From NCBI GenBank assembly GCA_963920575.1, contig OY986967.1:26985137-27049136 (forward strand): 64,000 nt of DNA, given 5' to 3'. The notes under the pieces are model-generated. The model was not told where the DNA came from, searched no databases, and worked only from the letters and a program-made list of their open reading frames with translations. The stretch is from Narthecium ossifragum (taxonomy: Eukaryota; Streptophyta; Magnoliopsida; Dioscoreales; Nartheciaceae). Positions 45,478-56,377 of this stretch are shown in pieces (position 1 is the stretch's first letter; every line of letters starts with the position of its first letter). The translations under genes and the position numbers were made by a program.

Positions 45478-46220
45478 TAGGGATGTCAATGGGTCGGGTT
45501 TCCCCATTAACCCATTTGATCCGCCCCGCTTAGGACGACGGGGAAATGGGGCAATTATCGACTGGACGGGGTGGACTAAACGGGGCAGGTTAAGCGTTGG
45601 GGCCCGAATATGTTTTTTAGTAATTTTAAATTAGTTCTAATAATTTTATTCTAACTCTTTGATTTAGAACAAATGGCTAAAAAAGTGTTGGTATAAGAAT
45701 TAGTTCTAATAATATATTAGTTACCGATCACTTAAGACAGACTTACGAGGCCCATGACACATTGCTTTCCATTAGTTTATATTATAAGGGACTAGGGAAT
45801 GAAAGTATAAAACTAATCGATTTTAATTTTCAACATATCTAAAGTTTTTTTTTTTTTTTTTGAATTTGGGGTTCATTTTTACATTTTGTAATTGGCATGA
45901 TCTTATTTAGTGGGAACACTTGGAAGTTGAAAAATTGTTTTTTTTTGGAACTATGACGCTTGAAAGTTCACAATATTGTATTAGTTTATATGATACTTAA
46001 TAAATTTATGATAAAAATTATCGGCGTTATTAACTTTGTCGAAAGAAAAAGAGAATCATAAACGGGGCGGTGCAGACGGGGGAAATGTAAATGGGGCGGG
46101 GATGGGATGAGCTTCTAGCCCCGCAACGAGGCAGGGGGCGGGGATGAGGCATGCTAAATTTTTTTGGGGCGGGGACGGGGTTGGTGAAATCTGTGCCAAC
46201 CCGCTCCATTGCCGTTCCTG
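45478..46220. mobile_element. Diverged hAT-like MITE, relative of 21590-22293
   Basis: Left end TAGGGATGTCAATGGGTCGGG; right end, on the minus strand, CAGGAACGGCAATGGAGCGGG. GGGGCGGGG-rich edges and AT-rich middle match the family of the element at 21590. No intact 8-bp duplication. Confidence 0.6.
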
Positions 46221-46249
46221 TCAGAAACTCAGTAGCTGGGCCCTGCAAT

Positions 46250-47784
46250 TAATTATGATCCAACTTACTGATATGAACCCTGTCCTGCATATATAGATCG
46301 ACTTTTGGTATCTATATATATAAGAGCTTAATTATATATATAATTGGCAGTACGTAATTAAAGAGCTGTATCTATCTACATATGATCTGCACTTGTATCC
46401 GCATATACGTGACTGCTTGGATTTCAAGGATCGCTTATGTCTGTATTATTCTTGTATTAACTAAGTTAATTACGACCTTGTATTAAGCTTTTGAAGCACC
46501 TATATATCATTTCCACTGTACGTATAGTAACTATATAGACACATATATGCATGCATTGTGTATATATGTATGTATATACGTACTCCTAGCTAGAGGTTTC
46601 AAATCATGAGATAAACAATCTTGTTTGTTATTATGTAAACTAGTTGACTTTATTATGACACGGGATATATATCACCTAGCTACTTCCTACCAGCTGTGAG
46701 ATGAACAATCTTGTTTGTTTTAATCAGAGGGGTTGCTGGAGATGGTGACTTGCAGGCGTTAATGGCTCAACAAAACTTGTAGACTTTTCATTCTTTAGGT
46801 TAACATATACATATATGTTAAAAAAAGCTAGCTTGTAAGGTATTTAGGTTCCTGCTGCTGTTAGTGTATATATACACACACATACGGGACAATGTCATGA
46901 CTAACAGTAATTTTTTTGTAAGGTTTTATCCATTATTTAAACATGTAAATTTTTCATATATGAGATGGTTTTTCTTTTTGAATAGATAATAAGCTCGAAG
47001 GCTAGGTTGTAATCAACTAGGCAATCTCCTACCGAGGACTACCAACCACAGGAGTCACAGTGACCTGATTATGAAAGTACTTGCAAAAGCTCTAGCTAGG
47101 CTAGCCGGGGTATATGAGATGGTTACTATTAACACAATATGCATTTACTTTTTTCGATCTAGGTGCTTAGCGTATTATATATCAGATGCTTGATCGATAT
47201 AGTCTATTTATTGCTATATAGTTTTTGATATAGCCTGATGCTGCATCATGTAAATCAATCAATTCAACCATATATATAAGAACTCCAAAGTTAATCGTGC
47301 TTGCACCAGAATAGTATTATAATGGATGACCTCATGGGAAGTTCTCGTGTTGCACCCCCAAAGTTTAGGTAAAAGACTCAACTACTAAAAAAAAAAACCA
47401 ATTAATTTTCAACTTGAAATGTTCGTATATAAACATGACAAATACCAATAGAGAATATAGTATCCAAGGGGAATTATTCACATACATAACTAATAAAAAA
47501 AAAACCAATTAATTTTCATCTTGAACCGTTCGTATATAAACATGGCAAATACCAATGGAGAATATAGCATCCAAGGGGAATTATTCGCATATATACCTTA
47601 ATTAATTTCCTAGTTGAAGTGGACTTACTTATTGATATGCTTAATAATTAGTCTATTGTGGAAGCTAAGGTAACAGCTAATTAATGAGTTATTATTTGTT
47701 AAAAAGATCGAATGCAGGTTGATGGAAGCTTCAAGCGAAACATCCATGAAGGTTTCTCCCGGGCCAAGTTTTGCTCTAGATTGA
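46250..47784. other. AT-rich intergenic region with a tandem duplication
   Basis: No gene recognised. A unit of about 107 bp (AACCAATTAATTTTC...GGGGAATTATTC) is present twice, at about 47396-47490 and 47503-47597. Short TA-rich and TATATGTA motifs elsewhere. Confidence 0.6.
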
Positions 47785-47793
47785 TTTAAATTA

Positions 47794-47995
47794 GGCCAAA
47801 TAACACTTTGGTACCCTGTAGTTTTCAGGATTTGCAGTTTAGTATCACGAAGTTTAATAATTATTAAAAAATATCTGAAGTTACAAAACTGATCATTTTG
47901 ATCTGACAGGCTAACTCGTTATCAGTATTTCACGACAAAACAATGATACGTTGATTTTGATTGGATTTTAATAATTTTGACTGGTTTTCGATAAT

Positions 47996-48026
<31 letters not shown>

Positions 48027-48333
48027 GGAGAGGGAGAGAGAGAGAGCGAGGCTCTTGTCGTCGGACTCCGTCGGGGATACGGGAGACGAGGTCGTCGGAC
48101 GCCTTCGAGATCCACTCTATGTCGGCCGGAGCTCCGCCGAGATCCACGCCGGAGAGAGAGAACAAGGGAGATGCGAGTAGAGATTAGAACGAGAGAGAGA
48201 GAGAACAGGGGAGCTGCCAGTAGAGATTAGAACGAGAGAGAGAGAGAGAGAGAGGCTCTCCTTCCTACTGCATAGTTCCTTACTGCATTAATTCTCCTTC
48301 CTCCTTCATTCCTTACGCCGTCGAGAGAGAGAG
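47794..48333. repeat. Left terminal inverted repeat of the Mutator-like element
   Basis: Pairs with 54858-55437. Contains a TA run and GA runs (48000-48050, 48190-48255) and a block at 48060-48150 near-identical to its partner. The two arms differ mainly in lengths of the simple repeats, so the element is fairly young. Confidence 0.92.
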
Positions 48334-48426
48334 AACAGGGGTGTCCGGTGAATACTGCATTAGTAAGGAACGAAGAAGGAAAAAACAGAGAGGAAGGAGG
48401 AAGAAGAGAGGAGAGAGGAGAGAGGA

Positions 48427-48590
48427 CCCACTCGGGCTCATTGTCGTCGTGGAGAACCCACTCGGGCTCGTCGTCGTCGTGGAGAACCCACTCGGGCTCG
48501 TCGTCGTCGTCGTGGTGGAGAACCCACTCGTGCTCGTCGTCGTCGTCGTGGAGAACCCGCTCGAGTTCGTCCTCCTCGTCGTTGTCATCT
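48427..48590. repeat. Minisatellite of ~30-36 bp units
   Basis: Five imperfect copies of a unit containing GAGAACCCACTCGGGCTC followed by a variable number of GTC triplets. Open on the plus strand as ENPLGL/VVVV repeats, but no start context or gene around it; likely not protein coding. Confidence 0.8.
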
Positions 48591-48705
48591 CATGCATGGC
48601 CGGTGGCGGATGAGGACGTCAACGATGAAGGGGGTGGATAAGATATATAGCTGTTGGTATTAAAGGATATATATGGAGGTTGGAGGGGAAGAAGGAACAA
48701 CTAAT

Positions 48706-49091
48706 GGGTGGAGGAAGAGCTCAAAGAGCCAAGCTCTCAAAATGTTCACGGAACGCTCCGGCAAACCACGCTGAGGCCTCCATGCTTCTTGCTCCATCAT
48801 AGCCATCTGGTGGAAGGCCCTCTGCTGCCTTAGGCTCTGGTTGAGCAGCTTTAGCCTTGGTGTCTCCCCCTTGGTGATGCCTGAGCTACTACCTCCGTCC
48901 TTCTCTCCGAGCAATTCACACGTCTGCTTCAGCTGTGATGCTATCGCATCCTTGAGGCACCGGAAGTGCCTTGACATTGCCTTCTGAGCGAGCGCGGTGT
49001 ATGGTGTCGCCGCCCCAAAGTCCATCACTGCGTCGAAAGAGTTCTCTACCATCTGCATCTGGTCGCAGTAATGGTTGTATCTCCTGCCCAC
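48706..49091 (-). pseudogene. Captured BEL1-like homeobox gene exon (POX end to homeodomain start)
   Basis: A single 386-bp exon on the minus strand. It begins right after an intact acceptor (TATCCACAG) with VGRRYNHYCDQMQMVENSFD, continues through AMSRHFRCLKDAI, SQLKQTCELLGEKD, KGETPRLKLLNQSLRQQRAF, and ends GLPERSVNILRAWLFELFLH at 48706. This is the C-terminal POX (BELL) region, linker and first residues of the TALE homeodomain of BEL1-like transcription factors. The downstream donor GT is not present, and the homeodomain core is missing, so this cannot act as a transcription factor. The frame is open through the whole exon. It lies inside the Mutator-like element, flanked by intron remnant on the acceptor side. 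Confidence 0.9.
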
Positions 49092-49140
49092 CTGTGGATA
49101 AAGAGTAAAAAACTCTCTCATACTAACTTCTTAGGAAAAA

Positions 49141-49275
49141 GATCCGTGTACATGGGATGTACCCATGTACACGGATCTCCACCGTTGAATTGAATCGGGC
49201 ACACATCCCGATTCAATCCAACGGTTGGGGTACATGCCACGTGGGCATTACACATGCCCACGTGGCATGTACCCC
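49141..49275. repeat. Three consecutive hairpins
   Basis: Arms 49141-49156/49162-49177 (16 nt perfect, 5-nt loop), 49182-49199/49207-49224 (17 of 18 nt), and 49227-49247/49255-49275 (21 nt perfect, 7-nt loop). They lie between the captured exon and the hAT element. Confidence 0.9.
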
Positions 49276-49912
49276 AATCAGGGTTCAACTTCTTATATGA
49301 CATATATATGTAGGTAGCTAGGTAACTATTGCATTGGGCAGCAGCAGGGCCGGCCCTGAGTTTTACTGGGCCCAAGGCAGAAGATAAAAATAGGACCCCG
49401 TATCTTCTAAAATACATTAAAAAAAATTTCTAAAAAAACAAGGCCTTAAAGGTACTTAAAGGCTTATTTAGGAAGTTTTAAAAACATGGCCTTAAAGTTC
49501 TAAGGGAAATTTTATATGCACTACAGATTTTGATACGTGCACTGCATCAAATTTTGTTTTTTAATACCCATTATACCCTCACAGCTAAATCTCTATAGTA
49601 CCCCTGTTTAAGAATCCAACAACCTTAATGAGATGATTAGCTTCTACTAACCGTCTCATACCTCTCTCCAGCATAAACCGTCTCCTACCTCTAGCCATGT
49701 CCTTGTTTCTGCAATACCCTGAGGCCCGAAAAGGGATGTGCTCTCCTTCTCCCTCTCCTTCATTTCTTCGTATACCTCACACCCCCACCTGTCACTGCGT
49801 GGACTTCCTCCTATTGCCTGCATTGCGTTAGACTCGTGGTCTTCGACCGCACCACTGGTCCTCACAAACCCTTGTACGTCGCATCTCCTCTGGAGCAGTA
49901 TCTGGCGAAAGA

Positions 49913-51207
49913 TGGGTTCAGATAACTGGTCCTTCGACCAGTCCCACGAAATGCCGGCGCCAAAGGTACATAGATAGTCCTCGCTTTGTTGCTGTTGATG
50001 GGTACAAGTTTTCCCCTTTTTTGCTGTTTCACATGACGAGAATTAAGGTTCAAGCTGGTTACAATAGAGCAGTGCATATTTGATTCCTCTTCCGAACAGC
50101 TATGTCGAAATGGTCATATATTTTCCTTGTTTGATGTTGCTTATAATGTGCGCATGCACCGGTATTTTTGTGCGCATGTACTGATATGTTTGTGCGAGAA
50201 ATCATTGCTATTGAAACTGCTAATTTTACCCCTGTTCGTCACATGACAAGGGGTACAGGGAGGTGGAGGGGGCATCAGCATATATGTGATTGTATCATAT
50301 ATTTTCCTATTTTTCATGTTGTTTATAATTTCCTAATCTACCTATTTTTGTGTGCATGTTCATTTGTTATTTTCCGATCGTATACCCAGGGAAGAAGCAA
50401 GGGTTCGAAACTGCTATGTTACCCCCTGTCATGACTTGACATGGGTTGAGAGTACAGCGCATCGTGGAAGATTGTGCTTGCATGAAACCTGGAGCTCAAT
50501 TATCACGTCTAGTCCCAATTAGTAGCAACACTAGAAAGGGCGTAAATAATTGCAAAGTGTGCATCCAATGTAGTCCATCCTATATAGGCATTGTAAGAAC
50601 CTGAATCATTGACTATTAGTTAATACATGTTGTACCTGCTGTGCAGGACGATGCGTCCACTGCTGGTAGTGGTGTTGGAACCGCTATTATTACGGATCAT
50701 ACGGCTGATTTCACGACCACTTTGGTATGCATATCTACAATTCATCTCCAACAAAAAAGTTGTAGATAATACTCTTACTCTTGGGTTTTTCACTACATGC
50801 AGATATTCTACAGTCGACAATCTCTTATCCAATGGACGCAGGAAGTCGGGAGGCAGAATGGGTCAGTCATAGTCGTGAAAAACTCGCAGGCTGGGGCTCT
50901 TGGCAGAAAACCAAGACTCACCTTAGCATGTGAGAGGAGCGGCGAATATAGGGACTCAAAACAGTGGAGGAAGAACCCGGAGAATGCACAAGCGAAACGG
51001 AGGAAAACCTGTGGCACAAAGAAATGCGGCTGCCCTTTCCAACTCCAAGGAGTGAAGCTTGCAAGCAACGACGAATGGATGGTCAGGGTGGAATGCGGGG
51101 TGCATAACCACCCACCCGCTCTTCATCTTGAAGGCCATTCGTACGCAGGGAGATTATCAGAAGAAGAGCAGCAAGTCCTGGTCGATATCACTCTATCGGC
51201 AGTAAAG
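49913..51207 (+). pseudogene. FAR1-like DNA-binding domain gene fragment
   Basis: Likely exons: 49913-49966 (MGSDNWSFDQSHEMPAPK, followed by GTACAT), 50647-50724 (DDASTAGSGVG, preceded by GTGCAG, followed by GTATGC) and 50805 to about 51207 after ATGCAG. The last contains FYSRQSLIQWTQEVGRQNGS, GRKPRLTLACERSGEYRD, KTCGTKKCGCPFQLQG, VRVECGVHNHPPALHLEGHS and RLSEEEQQVLVDITLS. This is the FAR1 (WRKY-GCM1-like zinc finger) N-terminal domain, found in FHY3/FAR1 factors and in Mutator-like transposases from which they derive. The C-x-C...H-x-H zinc ligands are visible. The transposase core and SWIM domain are absent. Whether it is a domesticated gene piece or a MULE remnant is open. Confidence 0.75.
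50126..50455. repeat. Direct duplication of about 130-145 bp
   Basis: 50126-50255 and 50310-50455 share GATGTTG/CATGTTGTTTATAAT, TATTTTTGTG.GCATGT and a GAAACTGCTA...CCCCTGT block followed by TGACA.GGG, about 185 bp apart, within the intron region of the FAR1-like fragment. Confidence 0.6.
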
Positions 51208-51246
51208 TTCCGATTGCAGTATATATATATACATCAGTGCCGCCCA

Positions 51247-51690
51247 TTTATGTTTCTAATATCGTTAGGTGTCTATACCGATCAGGGTATCCTTCCGTCG
51301 GTAACAAACCACATATAGGTTTATATAACAGTCGGAACTTGTATAACCGATCTTTTGCAATTTCCACTTCGCGATATATCTCCACAGATATCGGTAGTAT
51401 CATACCGATCAGGAAATCCTTCTGTCGGTAGTTGTATACCGATATTTGCATGTCCTATCTCATTGCACAGATAAGTTTCAGGCATCGCATATTGATCGGT
51501 ACTCCATAACCGGTAAGGGCATCAATCTATCGTTTGCAAAGAACCGATTCCGGTATATGTAAGCGTATACCGATCAGGGTTTAGGGATATCTTTAGCGTT
51601 ATACCGATCAGGAAATCATTCTGTCGGTAACTTAGTAGAGATAATGGTATATAATGGTCGGTACTTGTATACCGATCTTTGCAATGTACA
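51247..51690. repeat. TCGGTA/TACCGATCAGG repeat block
   Basis: TACCGATCAGG(G/A) followed about 10-15 bp later by CTGTCGGTA or CCGTCGGTA occurs repeatedly (starts near 51278, 51403, 51568 and 51602), with further GTATACCGAT motifs. It is a longer member of the TCGGTA repeat type seen near UGT-2. Confidence 0.7.
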
Positions 51691-51817
51691 CAGTAGCATT
51701 CCACCATCATTACACAGGTATCAATGTCCTGTCCTAGTAAATAACTCATGTTTTTACAGTCTTTGCTAATGAGCTATGCCAAGGAGTTGTTCTTCTCCAC
51801 AATTGCAAAACATCCAT

Positions 51818-52393
51818 TCATCCAACATAAGTTTTGCTAATAATCATTACACAGGTGTAGTTGCTCCTCACAAACAGTACGCTAGTGAAGACGAAAAGTA
51901 CAAAAAACCGGACAGTGTCCTCCACATCGTCTGCTTCGTCCGAGCCAGCGAGACTATGAATCACTCGCTCAAGGCACAACCTATTGAGCGTCTCACCAGC
52001 CTGTACATGCCTTGTAACCCAAAGCGGCAGGTCAACTTTGGGTTTCGATTGCCGGTGGCCTGGATCCGTCCTCGGATCAAAAGCAATGGGTTGGCCCCCT
52101 GTCGGAAGGCCAAGAATGAGCGCAGTCTCGAAAGCCGTCAGTTCGACGAGCCTAGGACCCAGCTGAAAGGACGCTCCGTGCCGCCATGAAAGGAGGATCT
52201 CGTCCAACAGCACTCTGTCTTGATCCATGCCGGGCAAGTCAAACAGGGCCTCGAAAGGCGTCCGAGCGGCAACCGACAGATGTCTAACATTTATGCAGTT
52301 CTTGATGATATCTGCAGCCGCTTGCATGTAACAACGACTGTTACACCTGATTGGGCGATAGACAGGTGCATTCATGTCTGTGACAATGAACAA
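51818..52393 (-). pseudogene. Plant mobile domain-like (PMD) protein fragment
   Basis: A 191-codon open frame on the minus strand. Recognisable parts are AARTPFEALFDLPGMDQDRV, LLDEILLSWRHGASFQLGPR, LVELTAFETALILGLPTGG and DDVEDTVRFFVLFVF. The order of a short helical lead, an LxxxLxxxW segment, LTxxxxALILGLP and a downstream DDxEDxVRxFVLxxF resembles the plant mobile domain / aminotransferase-like family carried by several plant transposons and by MAIN-type silencing factors. C-terminal half of the domain is missing and the last 25 residues look non-homologous. It lies inside the hAT element, opposite in direction to the FAR1-like fragment. Confidence 0.6.
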
Positions 52394-53930
52394 ACATTAG
52401 AGCAACATTTTAACAAAAGTGGTGCGAATGTAAAAGTTCTAACTCATGCAACAGACTTAAGAAAGTGCGATTGTAAAATGTGCGCATCTAACACTACAAA
52501 AGACGAAAGGCCAGGGATATCGTATACCTGTGGGTGGGAAGAATGGGGCATGTATATAAAGCGGAACATGCTCAAATGATGACTGTCGCGGCAACTAAGG
52601 CTACATAAAACAACCCATTCCAATTGAGCACCATCTCATTCCACATTTGACTGACAGTGTTACACCATCATAAAAAATATTCTCATCGCATAAAGTCAAA
52701 TTCAAAGTTTAACAGAGACATACATGATGGCTATTAAGCCTTGCACTGTAGTATTTTTGTGAATACACCGTTTCCAATTACAAAAAATTCAGAGACAACA
52801 ACGATCAAAACCAAACTGATTATGTGCATTTCGCACATGTCGTCACGCAACACTTGGACTTTCACCTTTCACCGTGACCCCACAGCTGCTACACCCACCA
52901 AACGGTAGTTCAATATGCACTGCACATCCGTCTACCATAAGTTAGTCCCAAACAGATGGTTTAGTGGGGTGCTTCTTCCTCCTCAGAATGAAAGTGAATC
53001 TGAAAGAAACTTATAAGTTGTATTTTTCATGAGCCAAATCAGCACATCTAAAATGAAGAAATATGATACCGGCCCTTGGAAAACTAGGTAGCATAAAATG
53101 AACGAAATCAGGATCTAAAGGATGTATAAGATGCCAATCCTGTAAACAATGTGAGATAGCCTACAAGCAACGCAACACAAACTGAGTTCAACAGTTCTGA
53201 TTTTAGATGGCTCGATCATATACAGGGTGCTTATACTTTTAGTCCACCCTACAGCAAAGACAGTTCCAGACCTGGCAAAAGGTTGTTATTCTTCAGGTAT
53301 GATTAAAACTAGATTTGATGTGCTTTGGATTAATCAAGTGATGATTAAATTGATTACAATCTTATCAATGTCAAGGGAGGTTTCTCCTCGTCATTTGTTT
53401 CTCTCTCACTGCTATCAAGTGGTGAATACTTCTTTCATCATCCTCTGCCCTACTTTTTTGTAGATTGATTGATTTCAGACCTAGCCCCTTGGAAACTTTT
53501 CCCCCATATGCTTTCCTATTATTTCAATTCTTCCCCTTTTTTCTGCACTTCTTCCTGGCATTGCAATCATTTTTCATCCTTTTTTCTGATTGATTTCTAA
53601 ATCCACCGGTCTTACCTAAAATCCTTCTTCATGCTTCTAACATGACATTGCAATCCTAACTCCCTAAAATCAAATCAACAGCCTGTAGGACTCGCCAGCA
53701 CAGTAGAAAAAATCTGGCTCATACTTTAACGCCAGCAAGTGAAGAGCCAAAAGCACCCTCGCAAGTTATATTTGTCAGGAAAACCATTTCCAAGCATACT
53801 CAACCATTTAATAGAAACATGATGGTCTCTCCTATCCCAGATAATTAGCAATATCAAAACCATTTAATAGACCTTCAAGTGCACGAGGGAATTCGTAAAG
53901 GAATCCGGTTTCGAAACCCTAAGCTGCAAT
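52394..53930. other. Interior of the hAT element, no gene recognised
   Basis: AT-rich sequence without motifs I can assign. 53990-54110 (GC-rich) contains imperfect direct repeats of a GGAGGA..GCACGCCGGTGAGGTA unit. Confidence 0.5.
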
Positions 53931-54857
53931 GCAAGAGAGCGAGAAAGGTACCTCTTCCGCTCGTTGTCGTGTTCGGATCTCGACGAGGAGTCACCCTGGT
54001 CAGGTAGCGCCGGAGGAGGTGGCACGCCGGTGAGGTAGAGCCCGAGGAGGCACGCCGGTGAGGTAACGCCGAAGGAGGACCTAGCGCCGAGTCAAGAGAA
54101 AATAAGGAGGAGGAGCTGGCGCCGGATGGGTTCACGGGTGGTAGGACAGGAGAATAGCTCAGGGGGAAGAGCTACCGCGAGAGGAGGCAGCGCCGGAGGA
54201 GAGGGTTTAGCGATAGAGGGGGGGATTCCGCCTCTTTACTCTCATATAGCAAACCACGTTTCTTAATTAAAGGATAATAACGGGATATATCAAAAAACGT
54301 ACACGGTGCACTTAACATTCGACAGTGCTTTAAAAGTCGCGTCATGTGCACTTAGAAAAACAGGTGCACTTAGTGAAACCGGTTGTGCATATAACACGAC
54401 TCAAGTTCTAAAGGTTTACTTAGGAATCATAAAAACAGGACCTTAAAAACAGGGCCTTAAAATTTTAAGAAGAATCATGGGGCTGATGACAATAAAAACA
54501 GGGTCTTAAAAACAGGATATGAGAAAGAATCATGAAAGTATTCATAAGTATTCATAGGTTTACTTAGGAAATTTTAAGACCATGTTTTTACTTAGGTCTA
54601 CTCAGGTGTTCATAAGAAGTATCATAAAAACAAGGCCTTAAAGGTCTACTTAGGAAAAAATTTTCTGAGCCCCCAGTAGGGGCCTAGAATCTTGGGCCCT
54701 AGGCATAGGCCTGCCGGGCCTATAGCCAGGGCCGGCCCTGGGCAGCAGCACAGTGTAAGTCTGTAAGATGAGGAGAAGAAGCTAATTGGCAACCAACCTT
54801 ACCAAGTAAACTTTTAGAATGGCATGTAATGTGCCAAAGATAGGCAGTACAAGTAAA

Positions 54858-55437
54858 CTCTCTCTCGACGGCGTAAGGAATGAAGGATGAAGGAGAAGGA
54901 GAATTAATGCAGTAAGGAACTAATGCAGTAGGAAGGAGAGCCTCTCTCTCTCTCTCTCTCTCTCTCTCGTTCTAATCTCTACTGTCATCTCCCCTGTTCT
55001 CTCTCTCTCTCTCTCGTTCTAATCTCTACTCGCATCTCCCTTGTTCTCTCTTTCTCTCTCTCTCTCCGGCGTGGATCTCGGCGGAGCTCCGGCCTACATA
55101 GAGTGGATCTCGAAGGCGTCCGACGACCTCGTCTCCCGTATCCCCGACGGAGTCCGACGACGAGAGCCTCGCTCTCTCTCCCTCCCTCTCCCTCCCTCTC
55201 TCTCCCTCTCTCTCCCAGTCTCTCTATATATATTATTGTCGAAAACCAGTCAAAATTATTAAAATTCAGTCAAAATCAACATATCAGTGGTTTGTCGTGA
55301 AATACTGATAACGGAGTTAGCCCGTCGGATCAAAATGATCAGTTTTGTAACTTCAGATATTTTTTGATAATTATTAAATTCCGTGGTACTAAACTGCAAA
55401 TACTGAAAACTACAGGGTACCAAAGTGTTATTTGGCC
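54858..55437. repeat. Right terminal inverted repeat of the Mutator-like element
   Basis: Inverted partner of 47794-48333; CT runs at 54945-54970, 54998-55018, 55045-55070 and 55160-55220 correspond to the GA runs on the left. Confidence 0.92.
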
Positions 55438-56036
55438 TTTAAATTAACAATCTCTCATAGTAAATACAAAAATACAATTTACATAATCAAATGCATTAAT
55501 TCCTTTCTAAACAGTTTAATTTAGAGTTGAACCATGGCTTGCACCACTAATCTTTCCCGCCCCAATTGGCGATTCAATAGACAAGAACATAAGATGCCAA
55601 GAAATTAAGAACGTGTTCAAGGTGACTAGTTGTGTTAAAAAGAGTCTTGGCACGCCCAATAGGACTGCAAAAGTCTCGTCAAATGGCTGGAACGCCCCAA
55701 TGGACTGGACGTCTAGCATATATGAAGTATGAACATTGACTGAATAGTGTTTTCTATCCTAGTGGAGTGGACACACATGGATGTAATGATGATATATGAA
55801 CTAAAAATCACGTTCAATAGATATATAGTATCTCCGATAATACAAAATCCTATTCTAGTATATTGCCAATGCCATAATTAGATAAGGATATGCTATATCT
55901 AAAATTTATGTTCAATATCCCAATCCCATATTCTCATATGTCTCTCGTTATATCTATGAATATCTCATTGCAGCTTAAGAAAAAGGGCTAAGAAATGACG
56001 ACATGCTTACATCTCACTCTCTCTCTCTCTCTTCCC

Positions 56037-56043
56037 ACCAACC
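56037..56043 (+). promoter_or_regulatory. AC-type (AC-II) MYB element in the PAL promoter
   Basis: ACCAACC, the element bound by R2R3-MYB factors in phenylpropanoid gene promoters, about 150 bp upstream of the TATA box. A second related CCCAACAACCC stretch is at 56162-56172. Confidence 0.6.
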
Positions 56044-56059
56044 GCACCTCCTCCGTCTT

Positions 56060-56065
56060 TTGACC
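56060..56065 (+). promoter_or_regulatory. W-box (TTGACC) in the PAL promoter
   Basis: TTGACC, the core recognised by WRKY factors, fits a stress-responsive PAL. Single short motif, so function is inferred. Confidence 0.45.
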
Positions 56066-56188
56066 AAAGGTGAAGCCGCGTAGGAACTTCTTTGGCCTTG
56101 CAACCCATATCCACCCTCCGTCTTGGATCCGACGGATGTTAGCTCTCAACTAACCCCTCCCGCCCAACAACCCAACTCCCTTCTTCTC

Positions 56189-56196
56189 TATTTAAA
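56189..56196 (+). promoter_or_regulatory. TATA box of PAL
   Basis: TATTTAAA, about 190 bp upstream of the PAL start codon, followed by a pyrimidine-rich leader (56255-56340), a plausible core promoter. Confidence 0.65.
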
Positions 56197-56377
56197 GAGT
56201 CCCATGAGCACTCCAACTCCTCTCAGGGGAAAATATTCGATCATAAGTCGAGTTTTCCTCAACAAAAACCTCCCTCTTCTTAGATTTTTCTTTCCTTTTT
56301 TTTTCGCTTTTCTTCCTTCTTCCTCTCATCCAAACTTAGATCTTTGGATCTATTTGTGAGTTGTTTGAGTGTTAGCC

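Larger units (their letters stand above)
49345..54740. mobile_element. hAT element (5.4 kb) with GGCAGCAG target duplication
   Basis: Both ends are CAGGGCCGGCCCTG, itself a perfect 14-bp palindrome, and both flanks are GGCAGCAG (49337-49344 and 54741-54748). The 8-bp duplication and CAGGG ends indicate hAT. Subterminal regions share inverted similarity (GGGCCCAAG; AAGGCCTTAAAGG-type repeats at 49438-49500 and 54405-54660). No hAT transposase frame was found; instead it holds FAR1-like and plant-mobile-domain gene pieces, so it is non-autonomous and has captured or been invaded by other sequences. Confidence 0.9.
47794..55437. mobile_element. Mutator-like element (7.6 kb) carrying host gene exon, with nested hAT
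   Basis: Starts GGCCAAATAACACTTTGG and ends with its inverted copy, flanked by TTTAAATTA at 47785-47793 and 55438-55446: a perfect 9-bp duplication, the Mutator signature. Termini are inverted repeats of about 540 and 580 bp. Without the 5396-bp hAT inside, the element would be about 2.2 kb. No mudrA-type transposase is visible, so it is non-autonomous; the content between the left terminus and the hAT includes an exon of a BEL1-like homeobox gene, making it a Pack-MULE. Confidence 0.93.

Noticed and set aside
53875..54135. Ser/Arg-rich minus-strand ORF as a gene start inside the hAT element
   Set aside because: Comes from imperfect GC-rich direct repeats; no recognisable domain follows.
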